This document shows positions 45,770-57,524 of a stretch of 64,000 bases of DNA, one piece after another. Below the pieces are notes generated by a model. That model ran no database searches. It saw nothing but the letters and a program-made list of their open reading frames with translations, and was not told the origin of the DNA. The position numbers and the translations under genes are program-made. The stretch is from Zoroaster sp. YZ-2022 (lineage: Eukaryota; Echinodermata; Asteroidea; Forcipulatida; Zoroasteridae): NCBI GenBank assembly GCA_029582265.1, contig CM055816.1, positions 35,641,220 through 35,705,219 on the forward strand. Reading direction: 5' to 3'. The stretch's first letter is position 1; each line of letters begins with the position of its first letter.

Positions 45770-46019
45770 CCCTCCTACTACTACAAGGATCAAAATCAGT
45801 AAAAATTGTGATATATTTGCCAAGGTATATCTAGTGCGCTTTTTTTTTTCACTGGTAAAAGCATTGTCTGGTATTGTTCAGGGTAGTTGAAATGACAGTC
45901 AAAACCAGTCAAAAATGGCCCTGTGTGCACATTTGGGTGAACAGTCAAAACACTGAGGCAGTTGACTGATTTTGACCTCTACAGCAACTTCCCACTAAAG
46001 TGCAGCAATAGTAGGATGG
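45770..46019. mobile_element. TTAA-flanked CCCTCCTAC element, copy 2
   Basis: TTAA at 45766-45769 and 46020-46023, with termini CCCTCCTACTACTAC and (reversed) CCATCCTACTATTG. The interior ('gacagtcaaaaccagtcaaa', 'ggtatatctagtgcgct') is the reverse complement of 51419-51640 over much of its length. Confidence 0.8.
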
Positions 46020-46023
46020 TTAA

Positions 46024-46972
46024 TGGAAACACTTCGGACAAAATGTTTTCTTAGGATGATAGTAGATGCATACATAATGTACATGTATGTGTACCAACAT
46101 TAATACAAAGTATTTAGCTCTTAATACTAAATGTTGTTAACTAAATACTGTTTCCTTTCTGTTTCCTTTACTTTATTGGCTTTTTAATTGTTGGTATGAT
46201 CATACTATTCTCCTGTGCCTTGGTGTCTGTTTCCAAACATTCGCACATACATGTATGCCAATTTATTGTTTCACAACAATCTACACTCGGGTCGACAAAG
46301 GGCAAACTAATCAGACGACACCTCTGATCATGAAACCCCTTGCCAAGGCTGGCCCCAAAAGGTGTGGTCACTGTCTAGCCATGATTACACATAGCTTTCC
46401 TGTTCTGATCACCAGCTGTTATTAACCCAAGAAATCACACAGTTCAAAGGTGTAGTCACTGTCTAGCCATTATTACACATACAATATACATGTAGCTGTC
46501 CTGTTATGATCACCAGCTGTTATTAACCCAAGAAATCACACAGTTCAAAGGTGTCATCACTGCCTACCCCATTACTATGCATACATGTACATGTCCTTTT
46601 ATGATTATCAGCTTAATATTAACCCTAGAAATCATGCAGTTCAAAGGTATGATGATTAACTACCCCACTAATATGCATCAGTGTTGGAGTCAAGACTTCA
46701 AAGTCAGAGACCGAGACCTCAGAGTCCGAGACCGAGACCTCAGTCGAGACCTCAGTCGAGACCTCCAATACTGCTATGCATACATGTACATTGTAGCTGT
46801 CCTGTTATCATAAACGGATTATATTAACCTAGCCCACGCGGCAACCCAGAACACAACGCACAAAAAAAATAAAAAATAAAAATAAAAAATCCACGCGATT
46901 AGCAGATGCCCCGAGGTCCTTTACCAGTCTGTTCTGTGTTTTTTTAAATGTTTTTCTTTATATTCCTCTACC
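46024..46972. other. Intron with local repeats
   Basis: A unit of about 105 bases ('gttattaacccaagaaatca', 'cacagttcaaaggtgt') is present about three times at 46380-46650. The stretch 46683-46772 is a degenerate 'cgagacctcag' tandem. No exon is seen. Confidence 0.5.
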
Positions 46973-48881
46973 CAGGCGCGTAGCCAGCCCTGTCGATCCG
47001 GGGGGGCAAAATTAAGATGATCGTCCCGATTTCATGGTTTAAATTTAATTGCGAAATACTGAATAATATTGAATCAAAACAATCGATATATTGTACAAAC
47101 ATGATCATCTGTGATTTATTGTTCTTTCCTTGGATCTATACTGTCTGAACTGTTGCTATTAATTTCTACACTGTCATGACTGTGATGAACTTAAACATTC
47201 ATAATTAATCGTATTCGTAATGTATATATAAATTGATATACACACCGTTTACAACACACATTACACTGAAAGTTATTCGTGTACATGTCGTATAAAAACC
47301 TTTAATAAAATGTTGTGAGACAAGTTGTAAATACGTTCTGCACGTAACCCGAGTACATACTGGTTCATTGTATTGATTCAAATTTCAAGTTTTTAATGTT
47401 TTAATGTTTGTTTATATATAAATTCGTCTCTAATTAACAAAAAAGTTGAAAGATCCATCTGTAAGGTCCATATTTTATGAGCAATTTATATATCTCTCAT
47501 TAGTGCATTTTGTTGCCTTTCTTGTAATGTCAAAATATATTTTTGCTGCCATGGGCTCTCCGACATATCGGAATCGGAAGCTGTAGCGTCTTCCTCTACG
47601 TATGATGATGGCTGCTCAGTCATAACACTACCAACGTCATCTAATTTCTGTCGCTTATTAAAAAGGGACGATATGTCCTGCCATCCTTTCTCTTTAGGGG
47701 CTTTGCATGGGTGTTTTGAATCAGTATAGCTCCTCAAACGGTCCCTTCGGAACTGTTTACTGCAATACCCACACTTTACCATGTCTTTCTGAGACGACGT
47801 TGTGGATTGTATGTTAACTGCATCAAAAGTTAACACAGCCAATGTAAATTTAGACTCAGATCTATGACTATGAGTGCAATGTTAAATGCCTTTCTTTGAA
47901 CGAAACCTGACCGCTGTCATTCATACATGTGGACGTGGTATTGTGGTTACTTACACTGCATATAATGTACATAACGTATGATGAGATCAATTTGGCGGCC
48001 AGTTTGAAGTACATGTACGTTCTTCCTGGAAGTTGTGAGGTAATGCAATGCTATACTGTATATTCAACAGTGTCAACAGACAAAACAATTTAATTTCACG
48101 GCAACTTAATTTAGCGAATTGGCATTTTCTCACTTTTTGGAGGCAATTTAATTTCACTAATTTACATCCTTGCTATATAAAACCATAAAAATATTATATT
48201 TGGCAGCAATTTAATTTAGCGAATTGGGCTTCCTAGCGAAATTAAATTACTAGCGAAATAACTTGTTTACAGTATTTGATAAAGTGATTTCCGGGACAAA
48301 ACCGGGTATAAAAACTTCAGATCTAACTTCCCTTCCTCAATCCTCCCTCTCCCGTCTCCCTTTATCAATTATTCGCTCCTTTACCATTCCCTAAATCATC
48401 CTTTCCTCCCTGCCTAAATCTGCCTGCCTCTGCATCTCTTCGTCCCAGGTCCGTCCTTCCCTGCCCTTTCCGGTCCCCACCCTCTCCGGCTCCCTCGGCT
48501 CCTTCCTTCCCTTACCCCTGCCCTACCGCCGTTTCCACCGCCCTAACCTTGCCTGCCTTAAGTTAGGCTGCCTTGGTACTCGTCCCAACGGTCCGATCCA
48601 TCCTTTCTTCCATTACCAAGGCCCACATTTCCTTCTCTCCTCCCCCGCCCACCCTCCTCCGTCCTCCCTCATTTCGTCAATAATCCCCACGCTTCTAATT
48701 TCTTTCTTTACCACTTTAGTTTTTCTCCTCGAGTCCCTCCTCAATTGACCCTCCTTTTCGCTCTTCCTTTCCTTTTCTCTTTTCTTTATTTGTACCGGCC
48801 GGATTTTACTTCTATTTTTTTTCCGGGGGGGGGGGGCAGTCTGTCCCCCCTGCCCCCCCCCCCCCGCTGGCTACGCTACTG
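46973..48881 (-). mobile_element. hAT element, 1.9 kb, with perfect 8-bp target duplication
   Basis: CCTCTACC occurs at 46965-46972 and 48882-48889. The left terminus is CAGGCGCGTAGCCAGC and the right terminus, reversed, is CAGTAGCGTAGCCAGC (14 of 16 matches); both are followed by G-rich runs. A zinc-finger frame is carried on the minus strand, but no catalytic transposase domain is seen, so the element is probably internally deleted. Its right third (48330-48830) is pyrimidine-rich. Confidence 0.9.
47486..47842 (-). CDS. N-terminal zinc-finger fragment of a hAT transposase-like protein
   Basis: An open frame of 118 codons inside the 1.9-kb hAT. It contains VKCGYCSKQFRRDRLRSYTD followed by SKHPC: a Cys-x2-Cys pair, a basic linker and a final His, like the C2H2/BED-type fingers at the start of hAT proteins. 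The position where a first His is expected reads Tyr (RSYTDSKHP), so the finger may be impaired. A Lys-rich and then acidic-Ser linker follows. There is no downstream catalytic domain. Being open over its whole length, it may be young or selected. Confidence 0.6.
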   Translation of the reverse strand: MAVLTFDAVNIQSTTSSQKDMVKCGYCSKQFRRDRLRSYTDSKHPCKAPKEKGWQDISSLFNKRQKLDDVGSVMTEQPSSYVEEDATASDSDMSESPWQQKYILTLQERQQNALMRDI

Positions 48882-48889
48882 CCTCTACC

Positions 48890-50112
48890 GATTAATGCAT
48901 TAGGCAACTAGTTTGTTATAGTATCACTAATTTAAATAGAAACAAGCCCAACATTTTGCTTACACTAATTGGTTTAAATAAATTTGCATACATTTGCTGG
49001 AGGTTTATGAATAAATCAGCAGTAGCCTCCTCGGAACGTGTGGGATCTTATTTTAGGTTGTTGTGCTGTTCAGGACTGCAATGTGTACTTTGACTAAAGG
49101 CTAATATTAACCCTGTAGATCACACAGTTCACGGATTCTCTTAAATGTTGTATTGTATGTATTTGCTTGTCATTACTACATGTACATGTAATTAACATTA
49201 TACAGGTGCAGTTGTCTTGCTCGGATTTTCTTGAGCTTGCTTAATTCAGTACATCTGTTTCCTCATCCCACATTTCTGTTTTCTCCCAGTTGATAACACT
49301 CACAGGTTTTAACAGGTTTTTATCACCAAACTGTCAAATAATGATTTTCATTGTAACCAAAAAAACAACATAGAATTGGGGAAAACATACATGTAGTATT
49401 GGGAGCATTCATGAAACAAAAATATAAACAAGTATAACAATTCTTGAAATTTTGTGAAATTGGGAAATAATGGTAGTCTAAAATCATTGTTTGAAACATT
49501 ATAAAATGCGCCTACGTGTAGCCTGGGAGGTTGTTGTATGAGTTTTGGTTTAGCTCAAAAAGTGTGGTGGGGACAGACGGGGGAGGGACAGACGGGGGTG
49601 GGACAGACGGGGGTCATACCTTCCTAATGGAATTACGCCCATATGCCCATTGTCACTGTTAATTTGAATTTAAGGTTACATGTGTATGTAAATGTACAGT
49701 AGACATGGAATTACGCCCGTAATTTTATTGTCCTTGTTATTTTGAATCTATGCTGACGTGTACAGTAGACCATTTAATACATACACAGTGGTCATCTTGT
49801 ACACATGTCTATGAGAATCACAATGAGGCGGGTGTTCAGAATAGTGTAGTGGGATCTACTTCAGAATGATCTAGGCGCAGGAAATGGGTGAGAGTACGGG
49901 TATGAGTACTTCAGTTCTTGAGTTGTATTCAAGTATGCAGAAATAAAATGTACATAGTGTATGATTACGAGTACTATGAGTGGAGCCTTGATCTTCATAA
50001 TAAGCTGGAAAATTGTGTTTAAAGGAAAGATACCATTACCCACTGTGTAATTTTAAAATCAGGTAACTTTCCATTGTGAACATACGATAATAGATCCTTC
50101 AAACCCAAATGC
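48890..50112. other. Intron, no gene seen
   Basis: A short tandem lies at 49561-49620: three units of 'gggacagacgggggt'. 'catggaattacgcccgtaat' and 'taatggaattacgcccata' mark a local duplication of about 80 bases. No exon is supported. Confidence 0.45.
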
Positions 50113-50120
50113 AATGATTC

Positions 50121-50212
50121 CAGCGCCATAGCCACGGCGGAGCCTTGGGGGGGGGCAAGTGCCTCCCACAAATTTCCAGGCGCCCCCCTGTGCCCCCTGT
50201 GCTATGCCACTG
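50121..50212. mobile_element. 92-bp hAT miniature element with perfect 8-bp target duplication
   Basis: AATGATTC occurs at 50113-50120 and 50213-50220. The ends are CAGCGCCATAGCCACGG and, reversed, CAGTGGCATAGCACAGG. The whole element is only 92 bases with a G-run in its left half and C-runs in its right half, a very compact terminal-repeat element. Confidence 0.9.
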
Positions 50213-50220
50213 AATGATTC

Positions 50221-51098
50221 TTTTTTTTTCTTTTTTTTTTCGTGTGCAATGTTTCAATAAATTTTCAGCAGATGAACCAGTACTATTGAGAGTGAAATAC
50301 ACGAGGTCATCAGGTTATACACGTATTTCCCTCCCAACAGCAGCAGGTGTGCTTTATAATCTGTCTCCCATTGTTGATTTAAAAAACAAATAATGCATGT
50401 ATATAAAAAAATACAAAAACAATAAATACATGTAGTTCAAACTGCAGTTTTTGTCAAATGTTTCACCGTTCGCACTTGTTTAGGGAAAAATTATATACAT
50501 ATATGCGCAGATTAGAAACCTAGACAAATTTGAGCTCCATTGGGTTTGTAATTTTTAATATCTTTTTATAAAGAACAAGGCATCACAATGCTTTCATTCT
50601 TAAGGAGTCTAGCGGTTGAGTGCACATACATGTACTTGTGTCCTTGAGACATTTTACTGTAATTGCTTCTCTGCACATAGGAGTATAAATGGGTACCTGT
50701 GAGGCTATAGATAATTAACCCTAACTTTCCAAAATCCTTCACTTTAGCAAAGAGGATTGAGGTTATTAGGCATACTTGCCTTTCCATGGTACATGTACAT
50801 CCATGTTTGTTGTAGTGATTGCAAGGTCAGTGCTTGGGTCAGTGGACACTGTTTATTGCTCCATGCATGCAGGGAGGGTCCCTGGCCATGTACATGTATC
50901 ACAAATTAGAAACACATATGTGTGCATACATGTCATGTGCTTGCTTTACTACTGAAGGATTTTGGAGGATTCAGGTTATGTGTAAGCAAGTGGGCCGATG
51001 TGTTAGATGAGCGCTGGCCTGTAGCGCAAAAAGAGATTGCAAATATGATATTTTTTGCCTCCACAAAGCAGTACTTGCACCCATGCTGTGCCTAGTGT
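50221..51098. other. Intron with a SINE fragment
   Basis: At 50638-50712 the text 'tccttgagacattttactgt', 'aattgcttctctgcac' and 'aaatgggtacctgtgagg' is a diverged piece of the SINE body. The rest shows no exon. Confidence 0.5.
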
Positions 51099-51102
51099 TT
51101 AA

Positions 51103-51409
51103 CCCTCCTACAATCAGTGCAATTTGTGAAATGACCCATTCAGGCCACTCCAAGCCATTAGCTGTTGCATGTGGCCTCCTATGGTTACCCTTCTGTGCAC
51201 TGTTACAGCACTGAGATTGCAGGGTAATTTGGTCTCCATTGATACATTGCAGACCATGCTAATATGTTCAAACACAGGGGCCTTGGGTGACACACAGTTG
51301 ATTTTGTAAGATTACTTGCAAAGGACAGCGGGCTTGTATGTACTAAAGGTTGGTGAAAAACATTAAAAATTTAGTGGATCGGAGCTAGTGGCCTCCATGT
51401 GTAGGAGGG
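51103..51409. mobile_element. TTAA-flanked CCCTCCTAC element, copy 3
   Basis: TTAA at 51099-51102 and 51410-51413, with ends CCCTCCTACAATC and the inverse ATGTGTAGGAGGG. The interior is unrelated to copies 2 and 4. It abuts copy 4 with one base between the TTAA sites. Confidence 0.75.
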
Positions 51410-51418
51410 TTAAATTAA

Positions 51419-51640
51419 CCCTCCTACTATTCCTGTTTTGACTGTTGACCCAAATGTGCACACAGGGGCATTTTTGACTGGTTTTTACTGTCATTTTGAC
51501 CACCTTGAACAATACCAGGCAATGCTTTTACCAGTCAAAAACAGTTGTAAATGTAAGGTTTGACTTTTAAGTGCACTAGATATACCTTGGCAAGTATATC
51601 AACATTTTGACTGATTTTGGCCCTTGTAGTAGTAGGAGGG
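51419..51640. mobile_element. TTAA-flanked CCCTCCTAC element, copy 4
   Basis: TTAA at 51415-51418 and 51641-51644, with ends CCCTCCTACTATTC and the inverse GTAGTAGTAGGAGGG. The interior is the reverse complement of copy 2 ('ttttgactggtttttactgt', 'gatataccttggcaa'). Confidence 0.8.
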
Positions 51641-51686
51641 TTAATGAAGAAATTTACTTTGTCTTTACGTAATGTTACTTTTGCAG

Positions 51687-51759
51687 ATACTTTTATCAGA
51701 ACAGAAAATCGAACATCCACAGTTCTCTTCTGGAGAATCTTCCTCCGTTAAAAAGACAG
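51687..51759 (+). CDS. Candidate tail exon of 73 bp
   Basis: The acceptor 'tgttacttttgcag' is good; the donor 'gtctgc' is weak. Read in phase 0 it gives ILLSEQKIEHPQFSSGESSS then VKKT and exits in phase 1, which suits exon A3. The previous exon exits in phase 1, so this reading needs one unseen exon between. Spliced directly from 43907, it would read DTFIRTENRTSTV and reach a stop near 51751, giving a short-tailed protein. I cannot decide between these. Confidence 0.4.
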
Positions 51760-52525
51760 GTCTGCCTTATTCATTTTAGAACCATCGCCAAAAACATGCT
51801 GCGGGGAATTAATTAATTTATTTATTTTATTTATTTTATTTATTTTTCTGGTGAGCGATTATATCTTTATCCAAAGTTCAATACGAGAAGTATATTACCT
51901 ATGTGAAGCGTGCCAGCCTGCTGTAATCCACACCATGGCATTGGTAGTCTTTAAGTCCTAGGGCCAATTTCATAGACATTCTGCTTTCCCTTTATAGCCA
52001 AGGGTGCATCCAAGAATTGTGGAAGGAGGGGGTCCAAATTTGGCACCATAGGTGTAGTCACACAGCCCTGGGTGCACAGGGGCTATTATGTTAACTTGAA
52101 ATGTTTTTAGAAATTGTTTGTTGCCATGTTGATTATGGGGTCATGTGAATTTGTTCATGGAAATATTAAGAAAACTATCGATTATGCTTCATGTCAAAGA
52201 AACAGATTCTTCAAAATTACCTAAGTGAAAATGATACAAAAAGTTTACACAAAAGAGGGAAATGAATCTTACCCCACCCCACCCCACCCCACCCCAATTC
52301 TACCTCCATTTCTCAAACCTTAGACAAACTGTACGCCAAAAATTCATCCATTTTTAGGCCACATTGCTGCCTTTTGTCATGCGTATATAATACGTTGTCA
52401 TCACTTGTACATGTATATAAATATTTCTGGTATAAATAACATATTTTATGGTATTTTGTGTACAACTACATGTAAGTAGGTTAGTATTAGGTAAAACTTG
52501 TAGCTTTGCATGGTGAAGAGGATAA
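51760..52525. other. Intron, no gene seen
   Basis: Simple (ttta) repeats at 51810-51850 and a perfect (ACCCC)5 run at about 52272-52296. No exon is seen. Confidence 0.45.
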
Positions 52526-52760
52526 GTAAGACTATTTGCGGTGACACCATGTGAAATTCTCTTTGAGTAATAATTAGTTCTGAAAAGAACTGGAGGTTAC
52601 AACTCGCCATTTCAATCGGTATGCTCTGATAATCCTCAGGAGGATGATCAGGAGAACGATCGGGCATACTGATCGAAACATCGAGTTGTACCTCCAGTTC
52701 TTTTCAGAAACAATTACTACGCAATATAATTTCACATGGTGTCACCGCAATTAGTCTTAC
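52526..52760. mobile_element. Foldback element, complete, about 235 bp
   Basis: The left arm 'gtaagactatttgcggtgac' and 'accatgtgaaatt' and the right arm 'aatttcacatggtgtcaccg' with 'caattagtcttac' are inverted copies. The arms continue inward (AGAACTGGAGGTTACAACTC against CGAGTTGTACCTCCAGTTCT) almost to the centre, so the single strand can fold nearly end to end. Partial copies lie at 838-975, 37560-37600 and 55300-55470. Confidence 0.8.
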
Positions 52761-53883
52761 TTAGGTTAGTATTAGTATTACAATGTAGGTATTACAATGT
52801 AGTACACAATATTTATTTAATCTCATGTACATGTACATGTACATAATACTAAACCGATGTACATTGTATCTTAATTTGACATACACCATAAATTCAGCCA
52901 TTCGTAGGACACATTGCTGCCATTTGTCATTTTTATATCAGTGATACTGTTTGTCTATATATGTGACATGTCACCACAAAATGAGCCGGAAATTTAAACA
53001 ATTGAGTTACTGGTGTTTCTGGATTCAGTAGAACAAGAGCTTTCCAATGATATATAACACTTGTGGTTACAGCGAACCACCAGACCACCAGAGGGGGATT
53101 TGCGGTTTTGTTTCCGTCTTTGTTTCAAATTGTTTGTCAGAATCACAATCAAAGCTACCAACGAAATTGGCCTGAAATTGAGGTTTTTAATTGTCTGATT
53201 GAACTGAAAATTTGGAATTCGATATAAGGATATTTACAAATTACAAATATAATAACCAAAAAAATTAGACCTCCCCTCCGATTTTTTTTTTATTACTTTT
53301 CCCGCTGTACTGTGAAATGGTATAGTGCAACTTTATGCTCATTTCGTAACAGGTCACGTATTATATTTTTTGTAATTTTTACAGCTTCATTACATTAGTA
53401 TTAGTAAGTAGTATTCATTTACATGTAACCTCAAATACATAATACATACCCATGTAACTTACAATACTGAACCCCTGTAACAAGAAAAATCACAATTTGT
53501 TGAATTTTGTCTTTCCATTAGCGCACTGTAAATGTAATTTTATTTTTACAGCCTGTCAAAACTGGCAACTTGTAATAATTATAATTTACAAACTGTTGAT
53601 ATGATTGGCAGTTTCACATGCAGGATATCTCCTTTGAGTGTTCAGACTCACATTCTCCTCAAGCGTCCAAGAGCGGATCTAAGGAAGATAATGTACATAT
53701 ACATGTACACATGTACATGTACACCCCTACCCCAGTTGTGTTGGGACACTAAACGACAGCATATCACAAACACCCCTGCTCCCCCAAAAAAAATATTTAA
53801 AAAAATAATAATAAATCGGACTTGAGTCAAATGAATAATGAAATAAATGTTTTAATTTTTAATTTTTTTAATTTTTATTTTAT
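52761..53883. other. Intron, no gene seen
   Basis: ACATGT runs and A/T-rich text; no exon or bounded repeat is recognised. Confidence 0.4.
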
Positions 53884-54085
53884 TAAAGGGACTTTTAACA
53901 GGGGATGGAATCAGTGTCCTAGTTTAAGATGAACACAGTGACTGAATATTACTGGTTCATTTATGCAGCAGCAATGGTAATATGACCTTATCATGTGGGG
54001 TATTATTTTCAGTCACTGAGTTAATCTAAAACTAGCACTCCGATTCCATGCCATGTTGATCATGATGATAATGTCTCTTTAATTT
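53884..54085. mobile_element. AACAGGGCATG inverted-repeat miniature element
   Basis: The left arm 'ggatggaatcagtgtcctag' and right arm 'ctagcactccgattccatgc' are inverted, as are 'aacacagtgactga' and 'tcagtcactgagtt'. Same family as 2398-2615 and 54586-54805. Confidence 0.75.
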
Positions 54086-54215
54086 TTTTTGTTTATTGAT
54101 GTTGTTTGTTTTCATTTTGTTTGTTTGTTTGTTTTTTTGGGAGGGGGTTACAAATATGTACAAATGGAAGATATCCCCTACCCCCTCTTGGGTATGTGAC
54201 TGATAACTGAATTAA

Positions 54216-54424
54216 TGAGCCAGCACTTCAAAGTTCCCAGCTCCTCCCCTCACCCCTCCCTACCCCTCCCTCCTCCTTCACCTCACCCCTCCCTCATCCC
54301 TCCTCCCCTCATCCCCTCCCCTCCCCTCATCCCCTCCCCTCATCCCCTCCCCTCATCCCCTCCCCTCATCCCCTCACTTCCTCACCCCCTCACTCCCTCC
54401 CTTCCCCTCCCCCGCTTAATTTAG
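54216..54424. repeat. Pyrimidine tract, (TCCCCTCA)-type
   Basis: About 200 bases almost free of G on the plus strand, with TCATCCCCTCCCC-like units. The long Ser/Pro frame over it is an artefact. Confidence 0.85.
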
Positions 54425-54585
54425 AGCAAGTTTTTCATCAACATCGGCATCATCTTAAAAATGTAGCATAGAATTTAAAAATATATAAAAACACATTTTT
54501 GAACATCCATCCATGTTTATATTAGTATTTACATGTTGTTGCCTGTCTAATAGCCTGAAATCCTTAATAGACTTCATCACCTTAA

Positions 54586-54805
54586 AGGGGCAGTATCGTC
54601 ACGATCAAAGCAGAGTTTCAACAGGGCATGGAATCAGTGTCCTAGTTTAAGATGAACACAGTGACTGAAAATCAGTGGCTCATTTATGCAGCAGCAACAG
54701 TAATAACACCTTATCATGTGGGGTATTATGGCAGTCACTCAGTTAATCCAAAAATAGCACTCTGATTCTATGCCCTGTTGATTGAGACGATACTGCCTCT
54801 TTAAA
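54586..54805. mobile_element. AACAGGGCATG inverted-repeat miniature element, best-preserved copy
   Basis: The outer ends 'aaaggggcagtatcgtcacg' and 'gagacgatactgcctcttta' are inverted, as are the inner arms 'caacagggcatggaatcag' and 'tgattctatgccctgttga'. The interior is the same as at 53.9 kb ('atttatgcagcagcaa'). Confidence 0.8.
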
Positions 54806-55029
54806 TTGTTTTCAGTAACATTTTTGAAGTACAAATTCCTTCCAGCATGCATTTCATTACATGGACATTTCCTTACATTTCATTTGTAACCTACAGTATG
54901 TATAATGTGTACAAGAATAACACACTGTCCTTATAATATTTTCAAATTCCAATCTACAGTTTTCTTCATTAAAAAAATTTACTGTGTCCATACTCAAAAA
55001 AATAAGTTTACACTCTTTATATCGGTGGG

Positions 55030-57140
55030 AACAGGTCATATATAAAATGTACATGTTAAATTGTATGTATACAGGTTATTGTCAAACCTGTGTTGTATAC
55101 CCAAGAAAACCAGTGAATAATGTCCAAATTAATTAATCTACAGTTATGTTCATATTACAAACGATCATCAAACTAATGAATAGTGGACAACCCAAACAGA
55201 ACCAATGAAAAGTGTCCATATTAGACAGGTGCCCACAATGTCCAGGTTTTAAACAGTATGTATGCCTGTAAAACTTGTAGCTCGGTATGGTGAAGAGGAT
55301 ATGTAAACTAATTTGGTGTGACACCATGTGAAAATCAATTGAGTAGTACTAGTTCTGAAAGAACTGAGTTTAATCATCGTTTCTGATCAGCATGTTCTGA
55401 TCGTCTCCCTGAGGATGATCAGAACATACCATCGAAACATCGACAGTTTCTGACTATTTCAATTCCATGCACTTTCATTTCTGTTATTTCTAAAAATCAC
55501 CCCATTTAATGAAATAAATTATTTCATTTCAACCAGCTTCATCTTTGCTAATGGATCATAAGCAACCATACAATCTCCTAAAATATTGTTTGCAATTTTC
55601 TGCAGTTGCAAAGCCCCGCCTTTTCACTAACAGTAAATTTATACACTTAGGGAGGAGGCCAAAGTCATGGCACAGCCAAGCTCGAGAAGCCTGGGCCAGG
55701 CTCTAGCTACCTGGCCTCCTAATTGTCTTTGTGAGTCCTAATCCTGCACAGTACAGTACCCGCTATAATCAATAACCTGGCTTCTGGAGGGCCTAGCCCA
55801 GGCAAGCAGAGCTCATTATACAGTGTCAGTAGGCAGGGAAAAGCCTGGCCTGGCCGGGCTTCAAAGGCTTGGCTGTACATAAAATGTACAATGACTTTGG
55901 CCCTGTCCCTTTTATTCCTCTGAGGAAAGTAGCTAGACTTAATACCAACAACATGTTCAAGATCAGTATGAAAATAGTCAACTGAAGAAGCTGTATCAAT
56001 ATAAAATGTTTTGTGGTATGTTGATCTGCATGTGGCCCGTTTGATTTGTAGCTATAAATTTTAAATTACATGTTTATGCATGTATACTCAGAAACAAGAT
56101 TGGCCATTGAAACATACATGTACATTGTGAAGGAGATACATGACTGCATGTATTAATACAAGAAATATTACGAGGGTGAATGGGGTTAATGGCACAAGCA
56201 TATAAATTATGCATGTGATGTCACAAATTAAAGGGTGCCTTTCTCTCAGAGGCAAAAAAGGTCACTTCAGGAGTTTGATGATCTGACGTCACACTTCGCA
56301 GCTCGTGAATTATCCCAGATAACGGCTGTGGCCGCTATGTTTCCCCGAGATTCAATTTCTTGACCTTGGTTGCAATTAGCACGAGCCCCTGGAAACGTGA
56401 CATCAGATCTTCAGCAGATGGTATTAGGGCTGATCCGTATCCGGATACCCGACCAAAACGGTCATTACCCGGTTCCCATTTTTTCGGTTCGATTTACCCG
56501 GTTCCACTACATTCGTAAACAACCTTTTAAAAAATTCGGACTTAACATTTGAGCGGTGCAAACAGAAATCTGTGACTCTTGAACAATGCACTTGTACAGA
56601 CAATTATCTTTAAAATTTGAGAGATTACACTCTAATAAAGAAAAGATCGATAGTATATCCTCTGTATTATAAAAGTAAATATGTTACCATTTACAGTACA
56701 TGTATTTGTAATATTCACCAGAGGTATTTTTTCAACAAAATGAAACGGGTATCCGAAGTTTACTGATTTTGGGTATCCGGTTCCCAAAAATATCCGAAAA
56801 CGCACAGCCTCACATGGTATGCCGGGAGCCTGTCTTATCGTCGGGGCCAGTCTAACTCATTGGTTGATGTAGGGCACACCAAAAGCAGACACCCATATGC
56901 TCAGAACCCCCATACATGAACCAGTGAGTGACCCACTTGCCTCTGAATAAGGGTGATGTTTAGTTTGTGATGCCAATGCATATAAAGGGTATCTTATTGA
57001 TTCTCCGAGCTAACTTGCTAACAAATTATAGCTCCTGTGTTACTGCCTTAGATGAAGAAACTCAAAAGGGAAGTCAACGCAAAGACCCACTTCAACGACT
57101 GAAAAAGGTGTGCAATTCAGAAAGCCCCATAACCCATAAC
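55030..57140. repeat. Segmental duplication block, right copy
   Basis: 55030-55470 matches 500-975, 55450-56250 matches 3850-4400, and 56230-57140 matches 4400-5300 and 7271-7860. The order is preserved, so this is one duplicated segment with deletions, and it continues into 58.7-61.2 kb. Within it, 55650-55900 is a GC-richer stretch of GGCCTGGCC-like words absent from the other copies. Confidence 0.75.
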
Positions 57141-57524
57141 CTCTTTCAGCACTAAGACCATGCCCATCTCGGGGCACTGTTTATCCACATCCCTCCCCCT
57201 CTTTATCGTGAGGTATAGGGTTGTTAAGTCCAAAAGATAATCTGTAATTTAAATCCTTTTGATGGTGGTTACCAATCTTCATTAGAAACAATATTGTCTC
57301 GAAGTGCAGTTAAAATTTAGAAAGAGAAATTCCCTTTAAAAAACAGTGCAGTGCTAGAATAGAATAAATAAACAAATTCTATTTTAAACCACACAACATC
57401 ATAGGGCTGATACTGAAGAGGTTAATTTTTGAATATATCTTTCCAACATTAGTAGTGTCTCACCTTTTTAAAATAAACCTATTTTGGGTCACTACCACCA
57501 TACCCTCCCCAAACCACCAAACCT

